Program-made: the position numbers and the translations under genes | NCBI GenBank assembly: GCA_019454915.1 | Contig: JACFNM010000207.1 | Span: forward strand, 1-7,461 | Direction of reading: 5' to 3' | DNA length: 7,461 nucleotides | From: Chitinophagaceae bacterium | GTDB taxonomy: Bacteria > Bacteroidota > Bacteroidia > Chitinophagales > Chitinophagaceae | Notes under the pieces: generated by a model | Database searches by the model: none | What the model was told of the DNA's origin: nothing | The model's input: the letters and a program-made list of their open reading frames with translations, nothing else | Shown here: positions 1 through 7,045 of the stretch, one piece after another | How positions within the stretch are numbered: position 1 is the first letter of the stretch | How the letters are laid out: every line of letters begins with the position of its first letter

Positions 1-171
1 GGATATTATCTGGTAAGCGATGGAAGTACGATGTCCTACCGTACCCGCATCCGTACCCCGAGTTTTCCGCATATTCAGTTCGTTCCCCAATATAGTAAAG
101 GGTATACCATAGCCGATTTGATGGCTATATTGGGAAGTGTTGATTTTGTTTTATCCGATATTGACAGATAA
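1..171 (+). CDS. nuoD: NADH:quinone oxidoreductase subunit D (or fused C/D), C-terminal end, partial
   Basis: The first 56 codons of the window, read in frame 1 to a TAA at 169-171, are the C-terminus of the 49-kDa-type subunit of complex I. This peripheral-arm subunit lines the quinone-binding pocket with NuoB and NuoH. The visible part includes the signature [17 protein letters not shown] (about residues 7-23 of the fragment). It ends in the typical [14 protein letters not shown], where the family normally closes with a short acidic-Asp-Arg end. The C-terminus is complete and the 5' part lies outside the window. Because the other subunits look like the E. coli type, in which NuoC and NuoD are one polypeptide, this may be the end of a fused NuoCD. 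The fragment cannot decide that. nuoE follows after 3 bases, so the genes are almost certainly co-transcribed and probably translationally coupled. Confidence 0.95.
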   Translation, partial: GYYLVSDGSTMSYRTRIRTPSFPHIQFVPQYSKGYTIADLMAILGSVDFVLSDIDR

Positions 172-174
172 AAA

Positions 175-663
175 ATGAATGGAATGGTTACAGCACAAGT
201 GATATCAAACGAGGCAAGGCAGGAAATAGAAAAATTATTTCATCATCTGCCGCATAAGCAGGCAGCTTGTATAGATGCGCTGAAGATTGTGCAAAAGTAT
301 AATCGCTGGGTATCTGATGAAGCCTTGCAGGAACTTGCTCCAATACTGGAGATGAGCGTGCATGAAATTGACAGCGTGGCTACTTTTTACAACATCATTT
401 TCAGAAGGCCCGTGGGCAGACACGTGATCTTGTTATGTAATAGTGTAAGCTGCTGGATTATGGGTTATGAAGAAATCAAGAAGGCCCTGAAAGATAAGTT
501 GAAGATAGACTTTGGAATGACTACCAAAGATGACCGATTTACGTTTCTTCCGATACCCTGCCTCGGCACCTGTGACCACGCCCCGGCGATGATTATAGAT
601 GAAGACCTGTACCGCGATTTAAAGCCGGACCAGTTAGACGAAATATTGGCAAAATATGAATAA
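175..663 (+). CDS. nuoE: NADH:quinone oxidoreductase subunit E, [2Fe-2S] protein (24-kDa type)
   Basis: This 162-residue thioredoxin-fold subunit of the NADH-dehydrogenase module carries the off-pathway [2Fe-2S] cluster N1a and packs against NuoF. The four ligands are visible as C88-x4-C93 (CNSVSC) and C129-x3-C133 (CLGTC), the standard spacing. The N-terminal helical domain includes IDALKIVQKYNRWV (about 33-46) and VATFYNIIFRRPVGRHV (68-84), both typical of the family. Its length is close to the 166 residues of the E. coli protein. The start at 175 gives only a 3-base gap after nuoD. An in-frame ATG at 184 is an alternative that would remove three residues. The leader is A-rich (AAAAA before the ATG) with no Shine-Dalgarno site, as is common in Bacteroidota. 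Function is assigned with high certainty and the exact start with less. Confidence 0.96.
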   Translation: MNGMVTAQVISNEARQEIEKLFHHLPHKQAACIDALKIVQKYNRWVSDEALQELAPILEMSVHEIDSVATFYNIIFRRPVGRHVILLCNSVSCWIMGYEEIKKALKDKLKIDFGMTTKDDRFTFLPIPCLGTCDHAPAMIIDEDLYRDLKPDQLDEILAKYE

Positions 664-669
664 TTAAAA

Positions 670-1950
670 ATGGAAAGACCCTTAACGGAACATATAAAAC
701 AGGACGGTACACCCTTATCGTTGAAAGAATACGAAGCGGTGGGCGGATACCAGGGGCTTAGAAATGCTCTAAAGGTTTCGCCTGCTGATGTGATGAATGT
801 GGTTAAGGATTCAAAGCTTCGGGGTCGGGGAGGCGCCGGCTTTCCAACCGGAGTGAAATGGAGTTTTGTACCAATGGGTGACAATGCTCCCTCACCGAAA
901 TATATTGTGGCGAATGGAGATGAAATGGAGCCGGGTACTTTTAAAGACAGGCTGCTGGTGGAAGGAAACCCGCACCAGTTAATTGAGGGTATGATTATCA
1001 GTGCTTATGCAATAGGTGCAAGTATGAGCTACATCTTCTTAAGGTGGGCATATCATGAAGCGGCCAAAAGGATTCAATACGCGCTCAATGAGGCTTATGA
1101 AGCCGGATATCTCGGGAAAAATATTTTAGGCAGCCCTTTTTCTCTGGAGATGGATTTACACACCAGCGTGGGCAGGTATATCTGTGGAGAAGAAACGGCT
1201 TTGTTAAATGCCTTAGAGGGTAAGCGGGCTAATCCCCGTAACAAGCCGCCGTTCCCGCAAGTGAGCGGTTTGTTTGGTAAACCCACCATCGTAAACAATG
1301 TGGAAACCTTCAGTAATATTCCTCACATACTGGCGAAAGGAGCACAGTGGTATATATCGCTGAGTAAGTCAGAAGGAGGGGGAGGCACCAAACTATATGG
1401 AGCCAGCGGTAAGGTAAAGCGTCCCGCAATTTGGGAGCTACCCCTTGGAACTACATTGGGAGAAGTTATAGAAGAGCATGCAGGCGGTATGCAGGATGGA
1501 TATAAACTGAGAGGTCTGTTACCGGGAGGCGCCTCTACCGATTTTTTAACACCGGACCAGATGAATATTAAACTGGATTTTGAAGAAGTGGCGAAAGCCG
1601 GCAGCAGGATGGGTACCGGAACCATCATCGTGATGGATGATAAGACCTGCCCCGTGGGGATGTGCCTGAATCTGGAACAATTTTTCGCACAGGAATCCTG
1701 TGGATGGTGTACGCCATGCCGGGAAGGACTTCCCTGGACGGCGAAGATTCTTCTGGCGCTGGAGGAAGGAAACGGGAAGCCGGAAGATATTGACCATCTT
1801 ACTTTCCAAACGCATTACAACGCACCGGGGAATACGTTCTGTGCTCTGGCGCCGGGAGCTATGGAACCTTTGCAAAGTGCGCTGAAACATTTCAGGGAGG
1901 ATTTTGATGAGCATATACACACACATCGCTGCAAGTACCAGCATGGATAA
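670..1950 (+). CDS. nuoF: NADH:quinone oxidoreductase subunit F, FMN- and NADH-binding, cluster N3 (51-kDa type)
   Basis: This 426-residue subunit oxidises NADH at FMN and passes electrons to the [4Fe-4S] cluster N3 in the cytoplasmic arm. The glycine-rich nucleotide loop is GRGGAGFPTG (52-61). The FMN region is NGDEMEPGTFKDR (82-94), followed by RYICGEETALLNALEG (169-184). The N3 ligands are C344-x2-C347-x2-C350 (ESCGWCTPCREG) and C391 after 40 residues (NTFCA). The NGDEMEPGT and GKNILG wording follows the E. coli branch of the family more than the common NADESEPGT form. Two points are odd. Position 83 is Gly where the family nearly always has Ala (NADE). The tail is about 20 residues shorter than in E. 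coli and ends in a His/Cys-rich stretch (H415, H417, H419, C421, H425). The start at 670 lies 6 bases after the nuoE stop, preceded by an A-rich leader. Confidence 0.97.
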   Translation: MERPLTEHIKQDGTPLSLKEYEAVGGYQGLRNALKVSPADVMNVVKDSKLRGRGGAGFPTGVKWSFVPMGDNAPSPKYIVANGDEMEPGTFKDRLLVEGNPHQLIEGMIISAYAIGASMSYIFLRWAYHEAAKRIQYALNEAYEAGYLGKNILGSPFSLEMDLHTSVGRYICGEETALLNALEGKRANPRNKPPFPQVSGLFGKPTIVNNVETFSNIPHILAKGAQWYISLSKSEGGGGTKLYGASGKVKRPAIWELPLGTTLGEVIEEHAGGMQDGYKLRGLLPGGASTDFLTPDQMNIKLDFEEVAKAGSRMGTGTIIVMDDKTCPVGMCLNLEQFFAQESCGWCTPCREGLPWTAKILLALEEGNGKPEDIDHLTFQTHYNAPGNTFCALAPGAMEPLQSALKHFREDFDEHIHTHRCKYQHG

Positions 1951-1967
1951 CTGTAGCGAAAAATAAT

Positions 1968-1973
1968 AAGGAA
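1968..1973 (+). promoter_or_regulatory. Probable ribosome binding site of nuoG
   Basis: AAGGAA ends 4 bases before the nuoG ATG at 1978. It is the clearest Shine-Dalgarno-like site among the gene starts in this window, most of which have only A-rich leaders. It supports the chosen nuoG start. Whether it matters in the host is unknown, because Bacteroidota often start translation without such pairing. Confidence 0.5.
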
Positions 1974-1977
1974 GACT

Positions 1978-4635
1978 ATGGCTAAAGTGTTTATAGACAA
2001 TATTGAATACGAAGTCCCCAACGGAAAAAATATGCTGGAGGTCGCCCTTTCACTGGGATTAGACCTGCCCTATTTTTGCTGGCATCCTGCCATGCACTCT
2101 GTTGGAGCTTGCCGCCAATGTGCCGTTACGAATTATCGCGATGAAAATGATACCAGGGGAAGAATCACCATGGCCTGTATGCTGGACGCCACTGATGGTA
2201 CCCGGATTTCTATTAATGACCAGAAGTCTAAAGATTTCAGGGCGGGAAATATAGAATCATTGATGATTAATCATCCGCACGACTGCCCGGTTTGTGATGA
2301 GGGGGGTGAGTGTCATTTGCAGGATATGACGGTAATGAGCGGGCACAATTATCGTCGTTACCGGTTTAAGAAGAGAACACATATCAACCAGGATTTGGGA
2401 CCGTTTCTGAATCATGAGATGAACCGGTGTATTCAGTGTTACCGTTGTGTTCGGTTTTATAATGATTATGCAGGAGGCAAAGACTTCGGCGTATTCGCTT
2501 CCGCGGGCCGCGTATATTTCGGAAGGAGTGAACCCGGAACCCTCGAAAATGAATTCAGCGGCAACCTGGTGGAGGTTTGTCCTACCGGTGTATTTACCGA
2601 TAAGACACTCAAAAAGCATTTTACGCGTAAGTGGGACTTAACGAGTGCGCCTTCTGTTTGTCATCAATGTTCAGTGGGCTGTAATATTCTCGCTTCTGAA
2701 AGATATGGTACGATGCGTAGGGTGATGACCCGTTTTAACGGAGACGTAAATGGTTATTTTCTTTGTGACCGGGGACGTTTTGGTTACGAATATGTCAATG
2801 ATGAAAAAAGATTGACCCGTGCAGCGCAGAAAGATGCAAGTTCGGGTTCAGACCCCGTCTCTTCCGTAAAAGCGCACATAGCTTCGCGCCCTAAGATGAT
2901 TGGCATCGGTTCACCCCGCGCTTCCCTGGAATCTAATTTTATGCTGAAGCGGTTGGTGGGCGCCGAAAACTTCTACCAGGGAATCCCCTCCAATGAGGCC
3001 GATGTGATAAACGAAGTATTGCGGGTATTGCGCGAAGGGAAAGTGAGAACGCCTTCTTTGAAAGAGATGGAAGATTTTGATACGGTATTTGTGTTAGGTG
3101 AAGATGTAACCAATACAGCGCCGATGATGGCTTTGGGACTGCGTCAGACCGCTAAGACACTGCCCAAGCAGAAAGCCTATGCCCTGAGAATCCAGCATTG
3201 GAACGATGCTGCGATTCGCGAAGTGGTGCAGGATGAGAAAGGTCCTTTCTTCTTAGCAACGGGTTATGCCACGAAGTTGGAAGAAGTTTCAACCTCCGTT
3301 TATCATGGCGATACAAATAGTCTGCTGAAGCTAAGCGAAGCCATTACGAATGAGATCAGAAGTGGAAGTGGCGATAATCAAAGTGGAGGATTTTCTCATC
3401 AGGTGGCACAGGCATTATTAGCTTCTGAAAAACCCCTGATAGTATCCGGTACGGGCATGATGAGTAAGTCCATTGTTCAAGCTGCTGCTAATATCGCGGG
3501 AGCTTTAAAGGATGCGGGAAGAGAAGTGGGTATAGTATATGCTGTGCCGGAAGCCAATTCGATGGGACTGGCTATGTTAGGTGCGGCGGGTTCATTAGAT
3601 GATGCTATAAGCAGGGTGAACAACGAAAAAGATTTGACGGCTGTTGTGCTCGAAACGAATCTGTTTTACAGAACGGACAATCAAACGGCTTCTGATTTTT
3701 TGAGCCATTGTCATAAGACGATCCTCATTGATTCCATGGAGAATGAGTGCACTCAGGAGGCCGACTTTATTTTACCGGCCGGTACTTTTGCCGAATCGGA
3801 TGGTACAATGGTGAATAATGAAGGCAGGGCACAACGGTATTACCAGGTGTTCAAGCCGAATAATGATATGCGGAGTAGCTGGGCCTGGCTGGATATGATG
3901 ATAAACCAAACGGAGGAAGCCAGACCCTATGATGATATTATACGGGAAATGCTGGAAGCGAATCCTGCGCTTGAAAAGATTAAAACATTAGCGCCCGCTG
4001 CTGACTTCAGAATAGGTACGCAAAAAATTCCGCGGCAAACTCATCGTTTTAGCGGACGAACGTCTATGAATGCACATGTGAGCGTGCATGAAGGAAAGCC
4101 ACCGGTGGATAACGATTCTCCGCTCACCTATACGATGGAAGGGTATCATGGAAAGCCACCATCGGCAGATATCCCGTTTTACTGGTCGCCGGGGTGGAAC
4201 TCTATACAATCTATCAATAAATATCAGATTGAAGTGGGAGGAGATCTGCACGGTGGTAATCCGGGCCTGAGATTAATTGAGCCCAACGAAAATGGTATCA
4301 CAAGATTTGAAGTGAATTCCGCAGGTAATAATAGCGGTAGATACGAAGTGCTGCCTTCCTGGCATATTTTCGGTTCGGGAGAGATGAGCGCCATGAGCCC
4401 GGCGATTGAAAAGCGTATTCCGGATGTCTATATTGCTGTGTCAGACAAGGCGCTGGAAAAAGCCGGATTGCAGGGTGCAGACAAAATAAGCGTTCGTCAT
4501 CAGTCGGCGACGATTACCCTGCCGGTTAAAGTGGATAATAGTCTGCCGGATAATGTTGTGCTGTTGCCTTATGGCTTTAAAGATACGGTAGGATGGAGGT
4601 TCCCCTTTAAAGGAGAACTGGAGAGAGGAGTGTAG
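1978..4635 (+). CDS. nuoG: NADH:quinone oxidoreductase subunit G, multi-cluster iron-sulfur protein (75-kDa type, long E. coli-like form with N7)
   Basis: This 885-residue subunit conducts electrons from NuoF towards NuoI. The N-terminal ferredoxin domain holds [2Fe-2S] N1b with C34, C45, C48 and C67. Next is the His-containing [4Fe-4S] N5 motif H99-x3-C103-x2-C106-x5-C112, then N4 with C151, C154, C157 and C201 (CIQCYRC and EVCPTGVF). A further set, C228-x2-C231-x3-C235-x27-C263, matches the off-path cluster N7, which only part of the family keeps. From about residue 300 to the end is a molybdopterin-oxidoreductase-like region, with GIGSPRASLESNF near 307-319 and AESDGTMVNNEGRAQRYYQV near 603-622. 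In complex I this fold is structural and binds no molybdenum cofactor. The length and wording are close to E. coli NuoG (about 908 residues). The start has a good AAGGAA site 4 bases upstream. The protein is complete, with no frameshift and no lost cluster ligand. Confidence 0.97.
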   Translation: MAKVFIDNIEYEVPNGKNMLEVALSLGLDLPYFCWHPAMHSVGACRQCAVTNYRDENDTRGRITMACMLDATDGTRISINDQKSKDFRAGNIESLMINHPHDCPVCDEGGECHLQDMTVMSGHNYRRYRFKKRTHINQDLGPFLNHEMNRCIQCYRCVRFYNDYAGGKDFGVFASAGRVYFGRSEPGTLENEFSGNLVEVCPTGVFTDKTLKKHFTRKWDLTSAPSVCHQCSVGCNILASERYGTMRRVMTRFNGDVNGYFLCDRGRFGYEYVNDEKRLTRAAQKDASSGSDPVSSVKAHIASRPKMIGIGSPRASLESNFMLKRLVGAENFYQGIPSNEADVINEVLRVLREGKVRTPSLKEMEDFDTVFVLGEDVTNTAPMMALGLRQTAKTLPKQKAYALRIQHWNDAAIREVVQDEKGPFFLATGYATKLEEVSTSVYHGDTNSLLKLSEAITNEIRSGSGDNQSGGFSHQVAQALLASEKPLIVSGTGMMSKSIVQAAANIAGALKDAGREVGIVYAVPEANSMGLAMLGAAGSLDDAISRVNNEKDLTAVVLETNLFYRTDNQTASDFLSHCHKTILIDSMENECTQEADFILPAGTFAESDGTMVNNEGRAQRYYQVFKPNNDMRSSWAWLDMMINQTEEARPYDDIIREMLEANPALEKIKTLAPAADFRIGTQKIPRQTHRFSGRTSMNAHVSVHEGKPPVDNDSPLTYTMEGYHGKPPSADIPFYWSPGWNSIQSINKYQIEVGGDLHGGNPGLRLIEPNENGITRFEVNSAGNNSGRYEVLPSWHIFGSGEMSAMSPAIEKRIPDVYIAVSDKALEKAGLQGADKISVRHQSATITLPVKVDNSLPDNVVLLPYGFKDTVGWRFPFKGELERGV

Positions 4636-4674
4636 AATTAAAATAGTGTATTATAACACAATTAAACAAGGATT
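4636..4674 (+). other. nuoG-nuoH spacer, AT-rich, no convincing signal
   Basis: At 39 bases this is the longest gap between genes in the window. It is strongly AT-rich and holds a GTGT / ACAC pair around six bases (about 4647-4660), a stem of only 4 base pairs. That is too weak for a terminator and there is no GC stem with a T-tract. No Bacteroidota-type promoter (TTTG near -33 with TAnnTTTG near -7) is evident. It marks the border between the NADH module genes and the first membrane-subunit gene. Confidence 0.4.
4668..4672 (+). promoter_or_regulatory. Possible ribosome binding site of nuoH
   Basis: AAGGA lies only 2 bases before the nuoH ATG at 4675. This is closer than the usual 5-9 bases, so it may be weak or coincidental. 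It agrees with the chosen start, and no other nearby in-frame ATG competes. Confidence 0.3.
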
Positions 4675-5631
4675 ATGAATGAGACGTTGGCTCAGATATT
4701 AATCATCGTTGGTGTATTGTTGGGTACGGTAACCATTGCTGCCGGACTCATTTATGTAGAACGGAAGATGCTGGCCGTATGGCAGCAACGACTGGGACCA
4801 AACAGGGTAGGACCTTTTGGAATCTTCCAGGTATTGGCAGACATGGTAAAGATATTCTTTAAAGAAGACTGGATTCCTCCGTTCGTGGATAAAAAAGTAT
4901 TTGTTATTGCACCAACAATTATTATGCTGAGTGTACTGATGAGTTTTGCGATAGTCCCTTTTGCTCCGGGTGTCGTTGTGGCCGATTTGAATATTGGATT
5001 ACTGTTCTTTCTGGCGATGTCTTCTTTGGGCGCTTATACCATTGTCCTTTCCGGTTGGGCATCCAATAATAAATATTCTTTGTTAGGGGGCGTGCGCGGA
5101 GCCGCTCAGATGATTTCGTATGAAGTGTTTATGGGATTATCACTGATGGGTGTTGTTTTATTGGCCGGTTCTTTTAATATGACCGAAATTGTAAATGCGC
5201 AGAAGGGTATGTGGTTCGTCATTCCGCAATTTGTAGGCTTTGTTATATTCCTTATAGCCGGGATAGCAGAGACCCACCGTTTGCCCTTTGACTTACCGGA
5301 AGCAGAAAGCGAGTTAATTGCCGGTTTCCACTCTGAATATTCCGGGATGAAGTTTGGGATGTTTTTCGTGGGAGAATACTTAGGAATTACGTTGGTTTCT
5401 TCTATGATAACGGTATTGTTTTTTGGCGGTTGGCTGGGACCTGCTTTTCTGCCGCCCATTGTATGGTTTCTGATAAAAATGTTTTCATTCATATTGTTTT
5501 TTATTCTGTTGCGCGCCACATTACCGCGGCCGAGGTATGACCAGTTGATGAGTTACGGGTGGAAATTGTTATTGCCGCTGGCTCTGTTGAATGTGCTGGT
5601 AACAGGCGCTGTTGTTCTTTATAATCATTAA
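4675..5631 (+). CDS. nuoH: NADH:quinone oxidoreductase subunit H, membrane subunit of the quinone chamber (ND1 type)
   Basis: This 318-residue integral membrane protein with about eight predicted membrane helices joins the peripheral and membrane arms and forms the entry tunnel and part of the pocket for quinone. The family signatures are present: YVERK with E29 and R30, [10 protein letters not shown] (38-47), [15 protein letters not shown] (55-69), [12 protein letters not shown] (131-142) and [12 protein letters not shown] (148-159) with E150. The conserved cytosolic loop [16 protein letters not shown] (199-214) leads into [10 protein letters not shown] (219-228). These loops hold the acidic residues thought to couple quinone chemistry to proton movement. 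[18 protein letters not shown] (280-297) is the conserved C-terminal loop. Length and signatures fit the E. coli protein closely (about 325 residues). nuoI follows after 10 bases if its ATG start is used. Confidence 0.97.
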   Translation: MNETLAQILIIVGVLLGTVTIAAGLIYVERKMLAVWQQRLGPNRVGPFGIFQVLADMVKIFFKEDWIPPFVDKKVFVIAPTIIMLSVLMSFAIVPFAPGVVVADLNIGLLFFLAMSSLGAYTIVLSGWASNNKYSLLGGVRGAAQMISYEVFMGLSLMGVVLLAGSFNMTEIVNAQKGMWFVIPQFVGFVIFLIAGIAETHRLPFDLPEAESELIAGFHSEYSGMKFGMFFVGEYLGITLVSSMITVLFFGGWLGPAFLPPIVWFLIKMFSFILFFILLRATLPRPRYDQLMSYGWKLLLPLALLNVLVTGAVVLYNH

Positions 5632-5641
5632 AACTTTTGCC

Positions 5642-6157
5642 ATGTTAAGTAGTGTTCGCTCATTATGGATGGTTTTTCTTAAAATGTTTAAAAAAAGAGT
5701 AACCATAAAATATCCTGAAGAAAAACCTTATTTAGCTCCCCGATGGAGAGGGAGAATTGTGCTGACCCGCGACCCCGATAATAATGAAAGATGCGTGGCG
5801 TGTAACCTTTGTGCTGCGGTTTGTCCTACCGACTGCATTTCTCTGCAGGCTACAGAGGATGAAAACGGAAGAAGATATCCGGAGATATTCAGAATTAATT
5901 TCTCCAGGTGTATATTTTGCGGCTTGTGTGAAGACGCCTGCCCAACCTATGCTATACAACTGATTCCTGATTTTGAAATGAGTGAATATAATCGTCAGAG
6001 TCTGGTGTATGAAAAGGAACATCTTTTAATTGACGGCATGGGCAAGTATCATGGTTACAGCTATTACGACCAGGCCGGGGTAGCCGTAGGCGTAAAACCC
6101 AAAGGTGGCGGAGAGAACGAAAGTGAACCAGTGGATGTGAGGACTTTAATCCCTTAA
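5642..6157 (+). CDS. nuoI: NADH:quinone oxidoreductase subunit I, 2x[4Fe-4S] ferredoxin-type protein (TYKY type)
   Basis: This 171-residue subunit carries clusters N6a and N6b, which relay electrons from NuoG to N2 in NuoB. Two ferredoxin motifs are visible: C51-x2-C54-x2-C57-x3-C61 ([12 protein letters not shown]) and C90-x2-C93-x2-C96-x3-C100 ([12 protein letters not shown]). The fourth cysteine of each motif completes the other cluster, as usual. The N-terminal [15 protein letters not shown] (about 5-19) matches the amphipathic anchor helix of the family. [14 protein letters not shown] (33-46), [13 protein letters not shown] and [10 protein letters not shown] are E. coli-like. The ATG at 5642 was chosen. 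The same frame stays open upstream to a TTG at 5612, which would overlap nuoH by 20 bases and give 181 residues, about the length of E. coli NuoI (180). No Shine-Dalgarno site supports either start. Confidence 0.95.
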   Translation: MLSSVRSLWMVFLKMFKKRVTIKYPEEKPYLAPRWRGRIVLTRDPDNNERCVACNLCAAVCPTDCISLQATEDENGRRYPEIFRINFSRCIFCGLCEDACPTYAIQLIPDFEMSEYNRQSLVYEKEHLLIDGMGKYHGYSYYDQAGVAVGVKPKGGGENESEPVDVRTLIP

Positions 6158-6174
6158 ACAATAAGACTATCCGA

Positions 6175-6708
6175 ATGACTATCATTTTCTATATCGCTTC
6201 CTTAGTGGCACTTTTTTCCACCGTGATGGTGGTAACGAGAAAGAATGCCGTTCATGCCCTGCTGTATTTGATTGTATCGTTGTTGGCGGTGAGCGTCATA
6301 TTTTTTATTTCCGGGGCGCCTTTTGTTGCAGCGTTGGAAGTGATTGTGTATGCCGGAGCAATTATGGTGTTATTCATTTTTGCTATTATGATGCTCAACC
6401 TCGGAAAAGACAGTACAGAAAGAGAATCTCAACTGATGAGTTTTGGTGCATGGATTATTCCGGCAGTGTTATGCCTCATCCTGCTGTGTGAGTTGATTTA
6501 TGTATTTTATTCCTATAAGGGTACGTCGGGTTCGGGCAGTTTGCAGGTGATTGATGCTGCACAGGTGTCGGGCTCTCTGTTCGGCGGATATGTTCTGGCG
6601 GTGGAGCTGACGGGCATGCTGCTGATGTCGGGCATTGTAGGCGCTTATCACATTGGAAAAGAAAAGAAGCGGGAATATCATCGTTATTTACAACAAGCAA
6701 ACGATTAA
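6175..6708 (+). CDS. nuoJ: NADH:quinone oxidoreductase subunit J, membrane subunit (ND6 type)
   Basis: This 177-residue membrane protein has five likely helices, at about residues 3-20, 28-47, 52-75, 90-112 and 137-160. It lies between NuoH and NuoK/NuoN in the membrane arm and helps couple quinone reduction to proton pumping. The best-conserved part is helix 3, ALEVIVYAGAIMVLFIF (53-69), with E55, Y59 and G61. This is the helix that carries the pi-bulge whose rearrangement is linked to coupling in complex I structures. NAVHALLYLIVSLLAVS (24-40) and YVLAVELTGMLLMSG (139-153) are also family stretches. The numbering through helix 3 matches E. coli NuoJ without gaps. The C-terminal tail after residue 160 is short, charged and poorly conserved. 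The start at 6175 is 17 bases after nuoI and has no clear Shine-Dalgarno site. Confidence 0.96.
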   Translation: MTIIFYIASLVALFSTVMVVTRKNAVHALLYLIVSLLAVSVIFFISGAPFVAALEVIVYAGAIMVLFIFAIMMLNLGKDSTERESQLMSFGAWIIPAVLCLILLCELIYVFYSYKGTSGSGSLQVIDAAQVSGSLFGGYVLAVELTGMLLMSGIVGAYHIGKEKKREYHRYLQQAND

Positions 6709-6716
6709 TGAAATGA
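6706..6716 (+). other. nuoJ/nuoK junction with overlapping stop-start codons
   Basis: The nuoJ stop TAA (6706-6708) shares its last A with an ATG at 6708. That ATG opens a two-codon frame (ATG AAA TGA) whose TGA at 6714-6716 overlaps the real nuoK ATG at 6713-6715. A ribosome ending nuoJ would be placed directly at nuoK, which fits translational coupling by re-initiation. The codon arrangement is seen directly. Its use is inferred. Confidence 0.4.
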
Positions 6717-7021
6717 ATGAACTGCCTATTCATAGCGGATTAATTTTAGCAGGCCTTTTATTTTTAACGGGACTGTTAGGTGTGATTACACGCCGTAATA
6801 TTTTGTTTATGCTGATGAGCGTTGAGATTATGTTTAACGCTGCCGGACTTGCGTTCGTGCTGGCGGGCGCCCATCACGGGCAGGCAGACGGACAGGTGAT
6901 GTTGATTTTTATTCTGGCGATGGCTGCCGCAGAAGTGGCAGTGGGGTTGGCTTTGATTTTACAAATGTATCGCCTGAAGAAAACGATAGATACAGACGCC
7001 ATGAACCAATTAAGAGATTAA
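6713..7021 (+). CDS. nuoK: NADH:quinone oxidoreductase subunit K, membrane subunit (ND4L type)
   Basis: This small membrane protein of 102 residues has three helices (about 7-24, 30-52 and 62-87). It sits between NuoJ and NuoN and contributes two buried glutamates to the proton path. These are E38 in MSVEIMFNAAGLAFV (35-49) and E74 in AAAEVAVGLALILQ (71-84), equivalent to E36 and E72 of E. coli NuoK. HSGLILAGLLF (7-17), VITRRNILFML (24-34) and GQADGQVM (56-63) are family stretches. The reading frame is open further upstream, but the extension lies inside nuoJ and has no family similarity. The ATG at 6713 gives the normal family length (about 100 residues) and a 4-base gap after nuoJ. The start is therefore well supported even without a Shine-Dalgarno site. 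Confidence 0.96.
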   Translation: MNELPIHSGLILAGLLFLTGLLGVITRRNILFMLMSVEIMFNAAGLAFVLAGAHHGQADGQVMLIFILAMAAAEVAVGLALILQMYRLKKTIDTDAMNQLRD

Positions 7022-7045
7022 ATGTTTGAAACTGCAAGCGTATGA
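7022..7045 (+). other. Seven-codon mini-ORF bridging nuoK and nuoL
   Basis: An ATG directly after the nuoK stop opens a seven-codon frame (residues MFETASV). Its TGA at 7043-7045 overlaps the nuoL ATG at 7042 as ATGA. It fills the nuoK-nuoL gap exactly and could pass ribosomes on to nuoL. There is no Shine-Dalgarno site and a peptide product is not supported. Chance is a fair alternative. Confidence 0.25.

Noticed and set aside
465..884. A 139-codon open frame on the minus strand across nuoE and nuoF.
   Set aside because: It lies opposite two certain genes, has no recognisable motif, and is explained by the codon pattern of the plus strand. The other minus-strand frames (for example 1546-1944, 2257-2619, 5106-5519 and 6909-7265) were rejected for the same reason.
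1373..1385. A perfect Shine-Dalgarno-like run (AAGGAGGGGGAGG) inside nuoF.
   Set aside because: It encodes the glycine loop EGGGG. The nearest downstream ATG is out of frame and opens only a few codons, so it does not mark an internal gene start.
3000..3420. The diverged middle of NuoG as a possible active molybdopterin enzyme domain.
   Set aside because: It is collinear with the structural, cofactor-free oxidoreductase-like region of E. coli-type NuoG, and no separate catalytic motif is visible.
4091..4160. An 11-base direct repeat (GGAAAGCCACC) about 60 bases apart within nuoG, encoding two GKPP stretches.
   Set aside because: Both copies sit in sequence that aligns with other NuoG proteins on each side, so there is no sign of a duplication or inserted element. 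It is most likely coincidence.
4647..4660. A GTGT...ACAC inverted pair in the nuoG-nuoH spacer as a possible hairpin or terminator.
   Set aside because: The stem is only 4 base pairs, AT-rich around it, and has no T-tract. nuoH and later genes continue the same operon.
6653..6712. A longer nuoK beginning at a TTG inside nuoJ.
   Set aside because: The extra 20 residues are charged and polar, unlike the NuoK N-terminus, and lie wholly in the nuoJ end. The ATG at 6713 gives the normal length.
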